Shown here: piece after piece, positions 43,370 through 55,285 of the stretch
How positions within the stretch are numbered: position 1 is the stretch's first letter
How the letters are laid out: each line of letters opens with the position of its first letter
Origin: Pogostemon cablin
Lineage: Eukaryota > Streptophyta > Magnoliopsida > Lamiales > Lamiaceae
DNA: 64,000 bases
Assembly: GCA_023678885.1 (NCBI GenBank)
Contig: CM042955.1
Coordinates: 33,326,088-33,390,087 of the forward strand
Direction: 5' to 3'
Notes under the pieces: model-generated
Told to the model about the DNA's origin: nothing
Seen by the model: the letters and a program-made list of their open reading frames with translations, nothing else
Databases searched by the model: none
Translations under genes and position numbers: made by a program

Positions 43370-44617
43370 GGATGAATGGGAAACAGAGTTTTCCATACCT
43401 ATTTTTGATGAGAAGCAGCCTGTTGCAATTCCAGAAGAGCATATTGAAGGTGATGTGGGTCCTCTTTTGGTTCTCCGCATATCGTGTTTGGCACCCAAAT
43501 CTCCTGTGGAATCTGACTTGCAATGCAACCACATATTTTAGTCGACATGCACCATTGGGGGTAAGGTCTGCCGCTTTATTATTGATTCAGGGTCATGTTA
43601 GAACATCATATATGTTGATGATGTGACTCGTTTAAATTTAATTATCGAACCCCACCCATTTCCTTACACATTGGCTTGGATACAACGAGAGAATTATGTG
43701 ACAGTTGATCGGTGGGTTTGTATGCATTTTTCTATTAGTGTTAAGTACAAGGATACTGTGTGGTATGATGTGGTGCCCATGGATGCCTGTTATTTGTTGT
43801 TGGGTCGTCCATGGCAATTTGATCGTTCTGTGATTTATGACGGTCGATTGAATACATATGCTTTTATTTTTGAGGGGACAGAAATTGTGTTGCATACGGC
43901 CCCTCCAAAAACTCCTACTCCTAATTCAGTTATGTTATTGTCTCAATCTGAATTTTTGCGCGAGTCATCCGCTGCTCCCTTGTTACTTTGTTGGTGGGGG
44001 TTGAGAGTGTTGCTACAGAATCATTTGTTTCCCCAATACTCCAGGGGTTGTTGGATGAATTTGTTGATGTTTTTCCTGATGAGTTGTCCTTGGGTTTACC
44101 CCCATTACGAGATATAAATCACCAAATTGACCTGGTGCCAGGTGCTTCTTTGTCAAATTGTCCTCATTATCGTATAAGCCCAGTTGAACATGAGGAGTTA
44201 CAAAGGCAGGTCGAGGAATTATTATCTCGTGGCTCCGTACGACAGAGCCTCAGCCCATGTGCTGTGCCGGCGCTTCTCATTCCAAAGAAAGATTCTTCTT
44301 GGAGGATGTCTGTAGACAGTCGGGCGATTAACAAAATTACTATTTGGTATAGATTTCCCATTCCTTGTTTGGATGATCTTCTAGATCAGCTAAGTGGCGC
44401 TACTGTGTTTAGTAAGCTGGATTTGCGTAGTGGATACCACCAGATCCGCATACGCCCTGGGAATGAGTGGAAGACAGCATTCAAGACACGTGAGGGTTTG
44501 TTTGAATGGCTTGTATTGCCCTTTGGTCTCTCTAATGCACCAAGCGCTTTCATGCGAGTCATGAATTAGACATTGCGATCATTGATTGGTAAGTGTGTGG
44601 TTGTATACTTTGATGAC
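43370..44617 (+). pseudogene. Protease and RT N-terminal part of F
   Basis: The frame shows VGPLLVLRISCLAPKSPVES, an amber codon near 43540 (CAG position), GGKVCRFIIDSGSC (aspartic protease DSG near 43590), an amber codon near 43610, YDVVPMDACYLLLGRPWQFD, a frameshift near 43980, ILQGLLDEFVDVFPDELSLG, then RT motifs SPCAVPALLIPKKDSSWRMS, VFSKLDLRSGYHQIRIRPG, FEWLVLPFGLSNAPSAFM, an amber codon near 44567, and VVVYFDD at 44600-44617, where C cuts in. It would carry polyprotein cleavage and cDNA synthesis. Confidence 0.9.
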
Positions 44618-44816
44618 TGATGAGTGTGTAAATTCAAGTGTTTTGAGACTGGATTCGTGGAATAATGGAGTGTTAGATGGTTGTAATTCCATATGAATTG
44701 TTATAGTTAATAAATAGCCACAAATCGGTTATTGTAAGGGCTATTTGAGTTGATTTTCGAAGGAAATTGAGTTGGAAGTGATAGGATCCGGAAAGAGGAA
44801 GAAGCAGGCATGCGCT

Positions 44817-45105
44817 TCGACCAAGCAGGTGTCGGATTCGACCAAGAAGGAGGAAGTTCGACCAGCACTGCTAGTCGAACTGAGCGCAGAAAGATGCCAT
44901 TTGACCACGACATTCGAGTTCGACCAAACCACTTGGTCGAACCGTGGTCGAAATTGAAGCCTGAAGAGAAGCAGTACCGGTTTGACCAGGAAGTATCCAG
45001 CTCGACCAGGACTCTGGTCGAATTCGGGATCCGAGATTAATTTACAGGCAGATTCGACTTGGAGTTCGACCTGCCTGGGAGAGTTGACCAACGTCTTTGG
45101 TCGAA
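44817..45105 (+). repeat. TTCGACC/GGTCGAA array in LTR C
   Basis: More than a dozen irregularly spaced copies of TTCGACC or TTTGACC and of GGTCGAA, often as pairs with a short gap (ACCAAACCACTTGGTCGAAC). The 3' LTR repeats it at 55487-55775. Confidence 0.85.
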
Positions 45106-45200
45106 CTGATGTATGGAAATTTACCATATTCGTATTTTTACACCTTATGCATGTGTTCGCTCAAAAAGCCCATCCTAGACCCGTAAGGAGAGTTTACAAG

Positions 45201-45208
45201 TATAAAAG
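45201..45208 (+). promoter_or_regulatory. TATA box of LTR C
   Basis: TATAAAAG, downstream of the GGTCGAA array. The 3' LTR copy is at 55869. Confidence 0.6.
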
Positions 45209-46022
45209 AAGAGCTTTCGTAGGAGAAGATTCATCATTCATCATACATCATCCATCCATCACCAAAACCCTACCATCATCCGAAGGAGTCGTGAGGAGAG
45301 GTTCGTCTGGCGAGTCAAGTAAGATCGTACCAACTAGCCATGATTGTTCCTAGATCAATCATTGGATAGAACCACTCCGATAGTTCTAGGGTTATGAAAG
45401 TTTTATGAGTTAATTGAATTTCCATGTGTAAACTCCGTACAACACTACTTGTGGTTTATTCTATATAAGATTGTGCTTTTTTTATTCATACTCATAATTG
45501 TTTTATGCATTATTAACTGTTACGTAGAGTCTGAATACATCTCTAGTTATTGATTGAGTGCGTTCACCGCTGAGCAGAATTACATGTTATAATTCTAAGT
45601 GAAGGGATTCCGAAGTCTTATTAGAACTATCTTATATAGATACTTGTTAATTGAATCTTTTCGGGTTAATAAGTAGGATAAAGAGTATAAATTCATAGTA
45701 CCTATAAAGGGAGATCATATCTGGTTAGAGTACTAAGTGCACGAGAAATAATTGATATTGATAGTACCTAGAAAGGGGGGTGAATTATATCTCTTGCTCC
45801 GAGGATATTCACACGTGTCAAATACATGTTTACTTGTGTCTATAGGGTAAACTTGCATGGTCTAGTGACGCGTCCATAAACTACAAGGCAGAGTCGGACA
45901 ATAATGCATGGAAAAATATCCTTTGGGTTCGGTAATCACTTGGTCGCCTATCGAGACTACAATTGATATCCTTAATACTTGAGGATTAATTTTGTGTGTT
46001 AAGAAAATGCTCATCAAGTTCT

Positions 46023-46040
46023 TGGTGCCGTTGCCGGGGA
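46023..46040 (+). other. Primer binding site of C
   Basis: TGGTGCCGTTGCCGGGGA, the tRNA-Asp-type site with one change, six bases after the LTR. Confidence 0.88.
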
Positions 46041-46129
46041 CGACATTAATTATTAGTTGATTATTTCTAGTTTAATTGAGATTATATTCTTCTTGTCTTT
46101 AATTTCTAACTCTTATTTTTCTTAGATGT

Positions 46130-47690
46130 ATGCTCACTAGATCAAAGACATGTGAATTAGCGCCTTATAATCCAAAGATCGGAGCATCATCGAGGAAGAA
46201 AAAGAAGAAGAACAACAAGAACAAGAACGTAGATCCAACTAAGGCTCTTAACTTAGGAGTTGAAGTTGACATGCTGAATTCTCAAATGATTGAAGCTGCA
46301 ACCAAAGTTAATTTGGAAGTAGAAGCAATCAACATGGCAGCGGATCCTGATACACTTGCCATCCGAGAAGTCTTTAAAAACAATGGATCTGGCAATGATG
46401 GGCTGTTAGGAGCAAGAGGTATTGTAGCTGATTTTGATTTACACCCTGCTCTTATTAGCATGATTGAAATGAGTTCCTTCTCTGGGGGGGCATTTGAAGA
46501 TCCTCAGCAACATCTAAACAAGTTCCTTGGGTATGCAAGTACACAAAAAGATGCAGGAGCTCATGAGGATGCGAGAAAAATCATATTGTTTAAGTTCTCG
46601 CTGAATGAAAAAGCGAGAGATTGGTACGATAATCTTGATGCTGCAGAATGTGATACATGGGAGAAGTTGAAAGTGAAATTCTTGGAGCGATACATGCCAC
46701 CTTAAAATGTGTTCAAAATAAAGTAAGAAATCAATCAATTTTCTATCCATGGCAATGAGAAGTTTCATGAAGCTTGGGACAGATTCAAGGACATGCTCCG
46801 GAAGTGTCCTCAACATGGGCTATCTAAAGCTCAATATATCTGTATTTTCTACAATGGGTTGAATTGCGATTCTCGTATTTTACTTGATGCTTCTTCTAAT
46901 GGAGCACTGCTTACGAAGTCACCCAATGAGGTCTAGAAGCTTTTTGAAGATATTTCGATGAATTCAAGAGATTGGACGACTGATAGAGTAAGAGGCACTT
47001 ATGTCCTTGGTAAAGTAGCACAGGTTGAGCATACTATGGTGAAGTCAGGAAGAGATGATGAGATCGTCTCTAGTTTGACTAACATTAGCAAGCTACTAGA
47101 GTCTCAGCAAAAGCAGATCATGGATTTATCTCAAAGAATACCAATGATGCAGTAGGATGGTGGCTATGAAGGAGCTAGCCAAGAGGAGATCGAGGAGGCA
47201 AATTACGCCATGGGTAAAAGTATTCAAGAAACTAGGTACCCAAATCAAGGATACCGAAACTATTAAGTGAACTACAATAATCGTGGTCCCCCGAGTGGTT
47301 ATCAACAACCAAGGAGGCCGGGGTTTTCATGGAGTAATCCAAACAATGTTGTGCAACCTTCTATTGGTATTGATCCGGGAGCTAAGGTGGAAGAAGGGAA
47401 GCCGGGTTTTGAGGATACGGTGAACAAGTACATGGCGAGGAATGATGCAAGAGTGGATCGTCTAAAGGCCACATTAGAAAAGAAGATTGATGCTAACTAT
47501 GAGGATTTGTCTAATGAAGTGAAGGACCTTATATTAATGATGGGAGAAATGGCAGGTAATGTGAACAAATTGACTCAAACTATTGAGAAGGGGAAGTTTC
47601 CGTCTCAAAGTATTGAGAATCCAAAGTCTTGTCACGTCATTACATTGAGGTTTGGAACGCAGTACGAGGGACCAATGAGGCCAGAATTGA
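46130..47690 (+). pseudogene. Gag of C
   Basis: It starts at the ATG at 46130 (MLTRSKTCELAPYNPKIGAS), followed by a Lys/Asn-rich stretch. One frame runs through the Retrotrans_gag core: GGAFEDPQQHLNKFLGYAST, FKFSLNEKARDWYDNLDAAE, MLRKCPQHGLSKAQYICIFY. It is interrupted by five in-frame stops near 46703, 46721, 46936, 47153 and 47264. After 47267 it is open: GFEDTVNKYMARNDARVDRL and ILMMGEMAGNVNKLTQTIEK. The stops near 46936 (Trp position) and 47153 (CAG position) fit CAG-context C-to-T decay. No zinc knuckle is seen. Confidence 0.9.
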
Positions 47691-49640
47691 AGTCTAAAGC
47701 TGCAGGAGCCCAATTCGACCCTGATTCGACCAGTTACCCAGGTCGAACTGAACATGAGAGGTCGAACAAGGCATCTAGACAAAGTCCTGAGGAGTCAGAA
47801 GGTCAGTTCGACAAAAAACAGGTGGGTTCGACCAAAGCCTTTGGTCGAACTGAGATCGAACACCACTGTCCAGAGCACTTTGTTTTGTCTGAAGCCCGAT
47901 TCAACCACGATCAATTGAATTCAACCAACCCTATTGGTCGAACCATGGTCGAACTGACCTGTAAGGGGGAGAACAAACTTTCAGGTGTACAGTTCGACCA
48001 TTATTCACTGAGTTCGACCACCTACCCAGGTCAAACTCAGGTCGAACCCTCCTGTTCTACACCATTTTCCGCGTTGAATGCTCCACATGATGTTGAAGCT
48101 ACTCCAGTGTCTTCTAAAGAGCAGAATACTGAGATTATAGCAGAAAAGAAGTGGGAAAGAGATAAGAGATTGAGAGCCGAAAAGGATAAAGCGGAAAAGG
48201 TTGAACATGATGAATGGGGGATTCCCAAATCTAAGATACCTCCATCGTTTCCTTACAAGCTAGTCAAAAAGGGATTGGAAGAGAAGTTCAAGAAGTTTTC
48301 AGACATCATAAACAAGATAAGCTTGAACATTCCTTTTTCTGTGGCTATATTGGAGATGTCATATTATGCCCGTTTCCTGAAGAATATACTTTTGAAGAAG
48401 AGAAGCTTGAACGGAATTGAAACAGTGATTCTGTCGGAGAATTGCAGCTCGATCATTCAAAGGAAGCTGTCAGCTAAGTTAAAGGAGCTGGGAAGCTTCA
48501 CTATCTTATGTGAGATTGGAAAGGGGCCAGCACGTAGAGCCTTGTGTGATCTTGGGGCAAGCATCAACTTGATGCCATTGTCTATTTTTCAAAGGCTTAG
48601 TTTAGGGGAGTTAACTCCCACAACAGTTGCTCTACAATTAGCGGATAGGTCTATAACTTTTCCGAAGGATATGATTGAAGACATTCTTGTCAAAGTAGAG
48701 AAGCTAGTCTTTCCTGTGGATTTTCTTGTGCTTGAGATGGAAGATGACAAAGATAATGTCCCTCTTATTTTAGGGAGACCTTTCATTGCTACTGCGGGAG
48801 CTATGATAGATGTGCAGAAGGGTGAGTTGCGGCTAAGGATGGATAAAGAAGAGGTCCTATTTAACCTTGACAAAGCAATGAAGATGCCAATGGAGATGCA
48901 ATGTCACAATATTGATGTAATGGAGGAGATTATGAAGGAAGACATGTCTTTGATTCTGTCAAAGGATCCTCTTGAGACATGTTTGGCGGAGTCTCTTACT
49001 TTTCCCACTACTGAGCTAGATGAACTCTCCAATGAGGTATGTATTGAATTTCTTGAAAACTTGCTTGCTTTGGTTGATGACAGGTATGAGTCGACAAGGA
49101 CCAAATTTGAAGAGGTCAAGTGGACTAGGAAGTACTTGCCATTGGATAGAGAGAGTGCACTTCAAGAAGAGAAGAAAGTGGAATTGAAACCGCTACCGGA
49201 GCACTTGAAGTATGCCTACCTAGGTGACAATGAAAAATATTCGGTAATTGTATCTTCTTCCCTTGATGATGATCAAATTGAGGAATTGTTAGATGTGTTT
49301 AGAAAGTATAAGTCTGTGATTGGTTGGTCTCTTGATGATTTAAAGGGTATTAGTCCTTCCTATTGCATGCATAGAATAAGATTGTTAGATAAGGCAAAGA
49401 GTAGCATTCAGAATCAGCGGAGGGTGAATCCCACTATTCAAGAAGTGATTAGGAAGCAAATCTTAACGTGGCTTGATGCAGGAATTATTTATCCCATTAG
49501 TGATAGTCCCCATGTGAGTCCATCGCATGTTGTAGCTAAGAAGGGGGGCATGACTATTTTGAAATCTGAAGATAGAGAGTCATTTGCCACTAGGATTTCT
49601 ACGGGATGGCGTGTGTATGGATTACAGGAAACTGAATGAA
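47691..49640 (+). pseudogene. Linker, protease and RT N-terminus of C
   Basis: The open frame continues to a frameshift near 49612. After the motif array come a charged stretch (EIIAEKKWERDKRLRAEKDK), HDEWGIPKSKIPPSFPYKLV, the protease ALCDLGASINLMPLSIFQRL (active Asp intact, near 48549), LADRSITFPKDMIEDILVKV, LILGRPFIATAGAMIDVQKG, the spacer LKPLPEHLKYAYLGDNEKYS and the RT start DDLKGISPSYCMHRIRLLDK, NQRRVNPTIQEVIRKQILTW. A 1-bp deletion at VCVDYRKL (read as VYGLQETE) and a TGA shortly after (an Arg codon in A and a Cys codon in D) end it. Confidence 0.9.
47700..48060 (+). repeat. TTCGACC/GGTCGAA array inside the gag-protease linker of C
   Basis: The same complementary words as in the LTR, here in an open coding frame. 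They translate as repeated QFD...ST...GRTE blocks (AQFDPDSTSYPGRTEHERSN, VGSTKAFGRTEIEH, LNSTNPIGRTMVEL, VQFDHYSLSSTTYPGQTQVE). There is no stop across the array. Confidence 0.88.
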
Positions 49641-52078
49641 AATACATGAAAAGACCATTTTACCCTTCCTTTCATGGATCAAATACTTGATCGTCTTGCA
49701 GGGTATGAGTATTATTGTTTCTTGGATGGGTACTCAGGTTATAATCAAATTATGATTGTACCCGAGGATCAAGAAAAGACTACTTTTACTTGCCCTTATG
49801 GTACTTTTGCCTTTAGAAAGATGCCTTTTGGATTATGTAATGCGCCTGCTACATTTCAGCATTGCATGATGGCCATATTTGATGGGTTGATAGAAAAGAT
49901 CATGGAGGTATTTATGGATGATTTTTCTGTGTTTGGTTCTTCTTTTGATGTTTGTTTATCTAACCTTGCTACTGTTTTGAAGAGATGCCAAGAAACTAAT
50001 CTTGTCTTGAATTGGGAGAAGTGCCACTTCATGGTAAAAGATGGGGTTGTTCTTGGCCATTATATTTCGGCCAAGGGATTGCAGGTGGATAGAGCAAATG
50101 TGGTGGCAATTTAGAAGCTTCCTCCACCTACTAATGAAAGAGGAGTGCGGTCCTTCCTTGGACACGTCAGTTTTTATAGAAGATTCATAAAAGTCTTCTC
50201 GAAATACTCCAAGCCCTTATCTTATTTACTTGAAAAGGATGTTCCTTTTGTTTTTGATGAAGAATGTCTAACAGCTTTTCAGATTTTGAAAGAGGCGCTT
50301 ATTACTGCACCTATCTTGATCACACCAGATTGGACTCAGCCGTTTGTACTTATGTGTGATACGAGTGACTTAGCACTTAGAGTGGTGCTTGGGCAGTTGA
50401 GGGAAAAGAAGTTCTGCACCATTTACTATGTGAGTAAGACTTTTGATGTTGTACAAAAGAACTACACGGTGACGGAAAAGGAGTTTCTAGCTGTAGTGTA
50501 TGCATTCAACAAGTTTCGATAGTATTTGGTTAGCATGAGAACAATAGTGTATATGGATCATTCTGCGATCTGATACTTGATGGAGAAGGAGGAAACGAAG
50601 CCAAGGATCATTAGATGGATTCTTCTTCTGCAGGAATTTGATATGGAGATCCGAGATAAGAAGGGTACCGAGATTATTTTGGCAGATCACCTATCAAGGT
50701 TGGAGACAAGGGAGCACTGTGATGATTCTTTCGATTACATTGAAGAGATGTTCCCTGATGAGAAGATAATGGCAGTACTTGTTGAAGGAGTAGAAAAAGC
50801 ATGTGTTGTGACTGCCTAAGGGATAGATCCATGGTATGCGGATTATGTAAATTACATTTCCATAGGTGAAATTCTGAGAGATCTCAACCGATATCAACTT
50901 GCGAAATTTAAGAGGGATGTTGAGATATTTATATGGTATGATCCGTTTGTCTTTAGGATATGTACGGATTCCATAGTCCGTAGGTGTGTGCTCGAGATAG
51001 AGATGGAGAGCGTTCTTGATTTTTGTCATGCACAACCTAACGGGGGGCACTTCAGAGCTCAAAAGACGGCAGCAAAGGTACTTCAATATGCTCTTTATTG
51101 GCTGACTTTGTTTAAAGATTGTGAAACCTATGTGGCGACATGCGATAGATGTCAAAAGATGGGGAACATAAGTCGACGAGATGAGATGCCACTTCAGCCA
51201 AGCATTGTTGTTGAGATCTTCGATGTATGGGGGATCAATTTTATGGGGCATTTTCCTCCATCTAATAGATTTCTTTACATCCTTTTAGCAGTGGATTATG
51301 TTTCGAAGTGGGTGGAAGCCATTCCCACTCGCGTGAATGATTCAATAACTATTTTATCTTTCTTGAATAAACATATCTTTGCCCGTTATGGAGTTCCTAG
51401 AGCATTGGTGAGTGATGGAGGGTCACACTTCGTCAACAAACTTCTTGAAAAGGTGCTTAAAGATTATGGGGTCAAGCGTAGGGTTACTACACCCTATCAC
51501 CCTCAAGCGAATGGGCAAGCTGAAGTCTCCAACCGACAAGTGAAGCAAATTTTGGAGAAGGTAGTTGGAACCAATAGGAAGGATTGGGCTATGAAGCTTG
51601 ATGATGTTTTGTGGGGGTTTTGGACTGCTTATAAGACGGTGTTGGATATGTCACCATACCAAATCGTCTATGGAAAGCTGTGCCACTTACCCATAGAGAT
51701 TCAGCACAAAGCTTTTTGGGCATTGAGGAGTTTGAACTTTTCTTTAAAGGATCAAAAGGAGTTGAGGATGACTCATATTAATCAATTGGATGAGTTCAGA
51801 AATCAAGCTTACAAGAACTCGGAGTTCTACAAAGAGAGAATGAAGAAATGGCATGATTCAAAGATCTCATACAAGGAGTTCAAGCAAGGTGATGAGGTAT
51901 TACTTTTTAACTCTTGTTTGAAGCTCTTCGCAGGAAAATTGAAATCAAAGTGGACGGGGCCGTTCATTATCCATAGAGCCTACGGAGGGGGAGTTTTGAG
52001 CTTATGGACAAAGATGGGGACATTATCGCAGCGAATGGGCATCGATTGAAGTATTACAAGTTTCCGGATGATGCTTGA
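49641..52078 (+). pseudogene. RT, RNase H and integrase of C
   Basis: One frame with stops near 50112, 50520, 50571 and 50818, then open from 50988 to a late frameshift near 52008; the true end, read in the shifted frame (NGHRLKYYKFPDDA), is 52078. RT: FTCPYGTFAFRKMPFGLCNA, FMDDFSVFG. RNase H: LMCDTSDLALRVVLG, VTEKEFLAVVYAFN and LADHLSRLE. Integrase: zinc region GGHFRAQKTA and TCDRCQKMG; core WGINFMGHFP, LVSDGGSHF and NGQAEVSNRQ. The first catalytic Asp (WGIDFMG in D) is Asn here, so the enzyme would be inactive even without the stops. Confidence 0.9.
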
Positions 52079-52127
52079 GTCGTCTTTGAGGATACCTTGC
52101 ACTAGATTGGTACCGTCGTGACTCTCC

Positions 52128-52167
52128 AACGTTAAACATGAGCGCCTGTTGGGGGTTTTCCCTCCTG
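52128..52167 (+). other. Conserved post-pol element (C copy)
   Basis: AACGTTAAACATGAGCGCC followed by TGTTGGGGGTTTTCCCTCC. A GGG-TTTT-CCC hairpin replaces the GATGGG/CCCATC hairpin of D and G, so shape rather than sequence seems to be kept. Confidence 0.6.
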
Positions 52168-52247
52168 TTTTATTGCTTTATTATTTTTTGTGTGAGTAAG
52201 AAATTTTTATATTTGACGTGCTTACTTATCGGCAATTACATCTCTTT

Positions 52248-52287
52248 GCAAACTTAGTTTCTACTATAGTTTCTACTAAGTTTGGGG
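52248..52287 (+). other. Post-pol stem-loop with G-run (C copy)
   Basis: CAAACTTAG pairs with CTAAGTTTG, with four Gs following, 170 bp after pol. Confidence 0.65.
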
Positions 52288-52584
52288 AGGTGTGATGTAC
52301 TTACCTCATTAAAGCACTGAGAGTATAATCTTTTCTTTATGAGGTTTGTTAGGGGAGTTGATTTTTTGCGGCATATCAAAACTTTTACCGATTGCGGTGT
52401 GTCGATTTTTTGTAATTTGCCTAATATTTTGTGGTGTTTGGTGTTGTTTTTTAGTATCATTTGCGGAGTTACTCATGAATATCAAGTTTAAGATTGATTC
52501 TCGAGCTAATTTTGTTCTATTTTGGTACCTAATGTTCGTTTTTGAGCTTAAAATGTGCAGGGGATGAAGAAAATTCGAGTTTGG

Positions 52585-52985
52585 AGCATCAGGTGGTCAG
52601 TTCGACCAAACATGCAGGTCAAACATGGAAGCCCTGGTCGAACTGGAGATCATAGACTTCGTTACAGGTCGATTCGACCATGCAGATGAGAGTTCGACCA
52701 GAGGTTCGACCAAGAAAGAAGTCGAACTGGCGATCAGAGAAGTTTGTACAGGCAGATTCGACCAAGATGGGATCAGTTCGACCAAACGGTCTGGTCGAAT
52801 TGAGGTCGAATTGCGAACCTGATAGATATGAACAGACGAGTTCGACCACGATTATAGAGCTCGACAAAATCACTTGGTCGAACGGTGGTCGAATCGTGAT
52901 GATGAATTATCCAGAAAGAGAGTTTGACCATGGATTCGACCACGACAATCCAATTCGACCATGCAGTTAAGTCGAATCCAGGCCA
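52585..52985 (+). repeat. TTCGACC/GGTCGAA array, post-pol copy in C
   Basis: A third dense block of the C-specific words (GTTCGACCAAAC, GGTCGAACTGGAG, TTCGACCATGCAG and others), not inside any convincing ORF. Confidence 0.85.
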
Positions 52986-55272
52986 GGTAAGTTGATTTTA
53001 ACTCCATTTTTCACCTCATTCGATCACTTTTGCACACCACCTTCACCCGAATTCCTCCCGAATCAAAAATCCTCCCTTCCAATATTCGATTACATGCAAT
53101 TTTGAACCAAATTAATCACATTCCACATACTACACACTCGATTTGCTGCAAGTTTGGGTCGATTTGTCAGCGAAATTTAGGGTTATTGGTGAATTTTTGG
53201 GAATTCTCCACAATCGTTCGACCTAGCCATGCCAAGCTCGAAAGGTATATTTTCTTGGTTCATTTGCCCTAGGGTTGAAGTTTCATTACGTGATTTTGAG
53301 ATGGGTAAGTTGAATTAACTGATTTCTTGAGGGATTTTGGCGTGGGAGTTGAACTTTTATGCATGATTTCGTATGAACAGTTGATGGGTTTGAATTTGGT
53401 TGATTAATTATTGTCAAACCTTGATGTTTATGTAGAGTTAGGATGGAATTGAGTAGTGTGAGTGAAGCATGATGGATTTTGAGTTACTTTCTTGAAATTT
53501 TGAAGCATGCTTGTAGTTTACTACGTTGTGGGTTGTTCTTGTTGCATGATTGAAGTTGGAATTGGATTGGGTAAGTATGAGAATTAAATTGTTGATCTAT
53601 GAATGTAATATGCTTGATTGGAATGACTATGCATAGAAAACTTGAAGTCTTTAGTAGAGTTGAATGCTTGTTGATCAGAGATAGCTTGGTTTGTTTTTCC
53701 TGTTTGGTTGTTATTAAGATATTGATTTCAGAAAATGGGAAGAAAGTCGAGGCTCGATCCAAGAAGAGACAAGATAGGCCGTCTCGTGAAGATGCAGTGA
53801 CAAAGAAGCTAAGGCTTCAAGAGCGGTAGCCCTTGAATTTCAAGATTCGGATGAATGAATGGGATGAGTGATGGTGATGATGAAGAGGGTGTGAGCAATG
53901 ATGATGCTCCGGAGGAGTAGGATGCACCAAGTTTTTTGTTCTTTGTCTGTTTCATCTCATCTCCCTTCTCTTTTTCTCTTTACATGATGGGTATTTGTTG
54001 CGTGAGTGGCATGTACGTATATTGATATGGTTGGATGCTAGATTGGTGATACTTGAGGGTGGAATTGGTTGGTTATACTTGTATGGATTGTCTTGCTATG
54101 AGGGTTCTTGGTTTAGTATGATGCATTCATATGTTACATGTGTTAATTTTTATTGATTAGAAGCATGTATACTTGATAAGTATGTGGAGTTCATTGTGAA
54201 ATTGATCTTGATTATATGATATAAGGAGTACTTAGGATTCTATTTACCCATGTGAGAACTTGAGCCAATTAAATCATGCTAGTTCATGATAATTTATTCT
54301 TGAGGGAATCATTCGTATGACCGTATTTTAGAACTTGGCTTGGCGTCTTGTGTGAAACTTATGATTGATGAATTGCTAGGATATGATCTTAGGACATTAT
54401 TGTGTAATCAAGTCACTTAGCCAAAATTTTACCTTACATGTTAATATATGTATCATTGAAAGCCCTTTTGAGCCTTAAAAAGTTTTTTCTTTGGCAAGCC
54501 TTGATAAAAAGCCTTATCAAACCTTTACTTGAGCCTTGTTGAATATTATATTCATTAGTACAGAGTTGAGGTGCATAAGTGCTTGAAAGAATGAAAAGGT
54601 GGAAGCTTGGTTGAGAAGTATGAAAAGAAGGAAGTATGGTTAAATCTTGTTTAGGAATAGTGCCTGAAACTGGTACCCCAACTGCTAGAAGGGTAGTGCC
54701 CGAAATTGATACCCTTGTTCGTTGAGGAAAGATGATGTTGATGCTAAAGAAAAAGAAGGAGAATTCAAACCATGAAGATTATGAGAAGAAGATGGAGAAA
54801 AAGATGAAGCTATTTGACGAAAAGCAAAACTCCAAGGTAACTCTCTGCTAGTGAATTAGTCACTTTACCTAAATTCTCCTACCTTTACCAAAGAGGCAAC
54901 ATTACAACTCAAAAGTAAGTCCTTTGTGATCCTAGTAAGGAATTGATTGTAAGTGGATTTTTGAGACCCTTGCCAAGCTTATGGTTACGCGGAGGTATGA
55001 ATTGATATGAGTGTATATTACCCTATTGAAGTGTATATTTTTTGCACTGGAGAGAGAGTAAATACTTATCTTGTGAGCTAGATGACTTAGTACTCCGAAT
55101 TGCGTAATAATTGAGTGAAGTTTTACATGAATGATATATATGATGCGAGTAATACTTGTTTTCAATTGATGAAATTGCACGTGTGAATATGAATTGTGTT
55201 GAATGTGGTGGTTGAGTGAATTTTACACTACTCTATGGGTTTGATTGCGTTGCCTCAGGACGAGCAACATGT
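52986..55272 (+). other. Long post-pol region of C with ORF remnant
   Basis: Mostly non-coding. At 53720-53829 a short frame reads ENGKKVEARSKKRQDRPSRE, a basic start like that of the env-position ORF in A (KNKKKRSDEG). It is followed at 53870-53930 by an acidic frame DGDDEEGVSNDDAPEE. These may be the two ends of an internally deleted env-position gene. From 53950 the sequence resembles the D/G 3' region (CCAAAGAGGCAACATTACA). I see nothing else. Confidence 0.5.
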
Positions 55273-55285
55273 AAGTTTGGGGGTT
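55273..55285 (+). other. Polypurine tract of C
   Basis: AAGTTTGGGGGTT directly before TGATGAGTGTG, preceded by GGACGAGCAACATG as in D. Confidence 0.75.

Larger units (their letters stand above)
42936..44617 (+). mobile_element. Chromovirus fragment F (gag end, protease, RT)
   Basis: Plus-strand gypsy sequence beginning abruptly in gag near 42936 and ending at the C insertion. It could be a second copy of, or an inverted part of, the E family, because E starts about 20 codons after the point where F stops. No LTR or primer site is present. Confidence 0.8.
44618..46016 (+). repeat. 5' LTR of C
   Basis: 1399 bp from TGATGAGTGTGTAAATTC to GCTCATCA. The GGTCGAA array is at 44817-45105 and the TATA box TATAAAAG at 45201. 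Confidence 0.93.

Noticed and set aside
43232..43534. Minus-strand ORF in F
   Set aside because: It is antisense to the protease-upstream linker of F, whose plus-strand frame carries recognisable chromovirus motifs.
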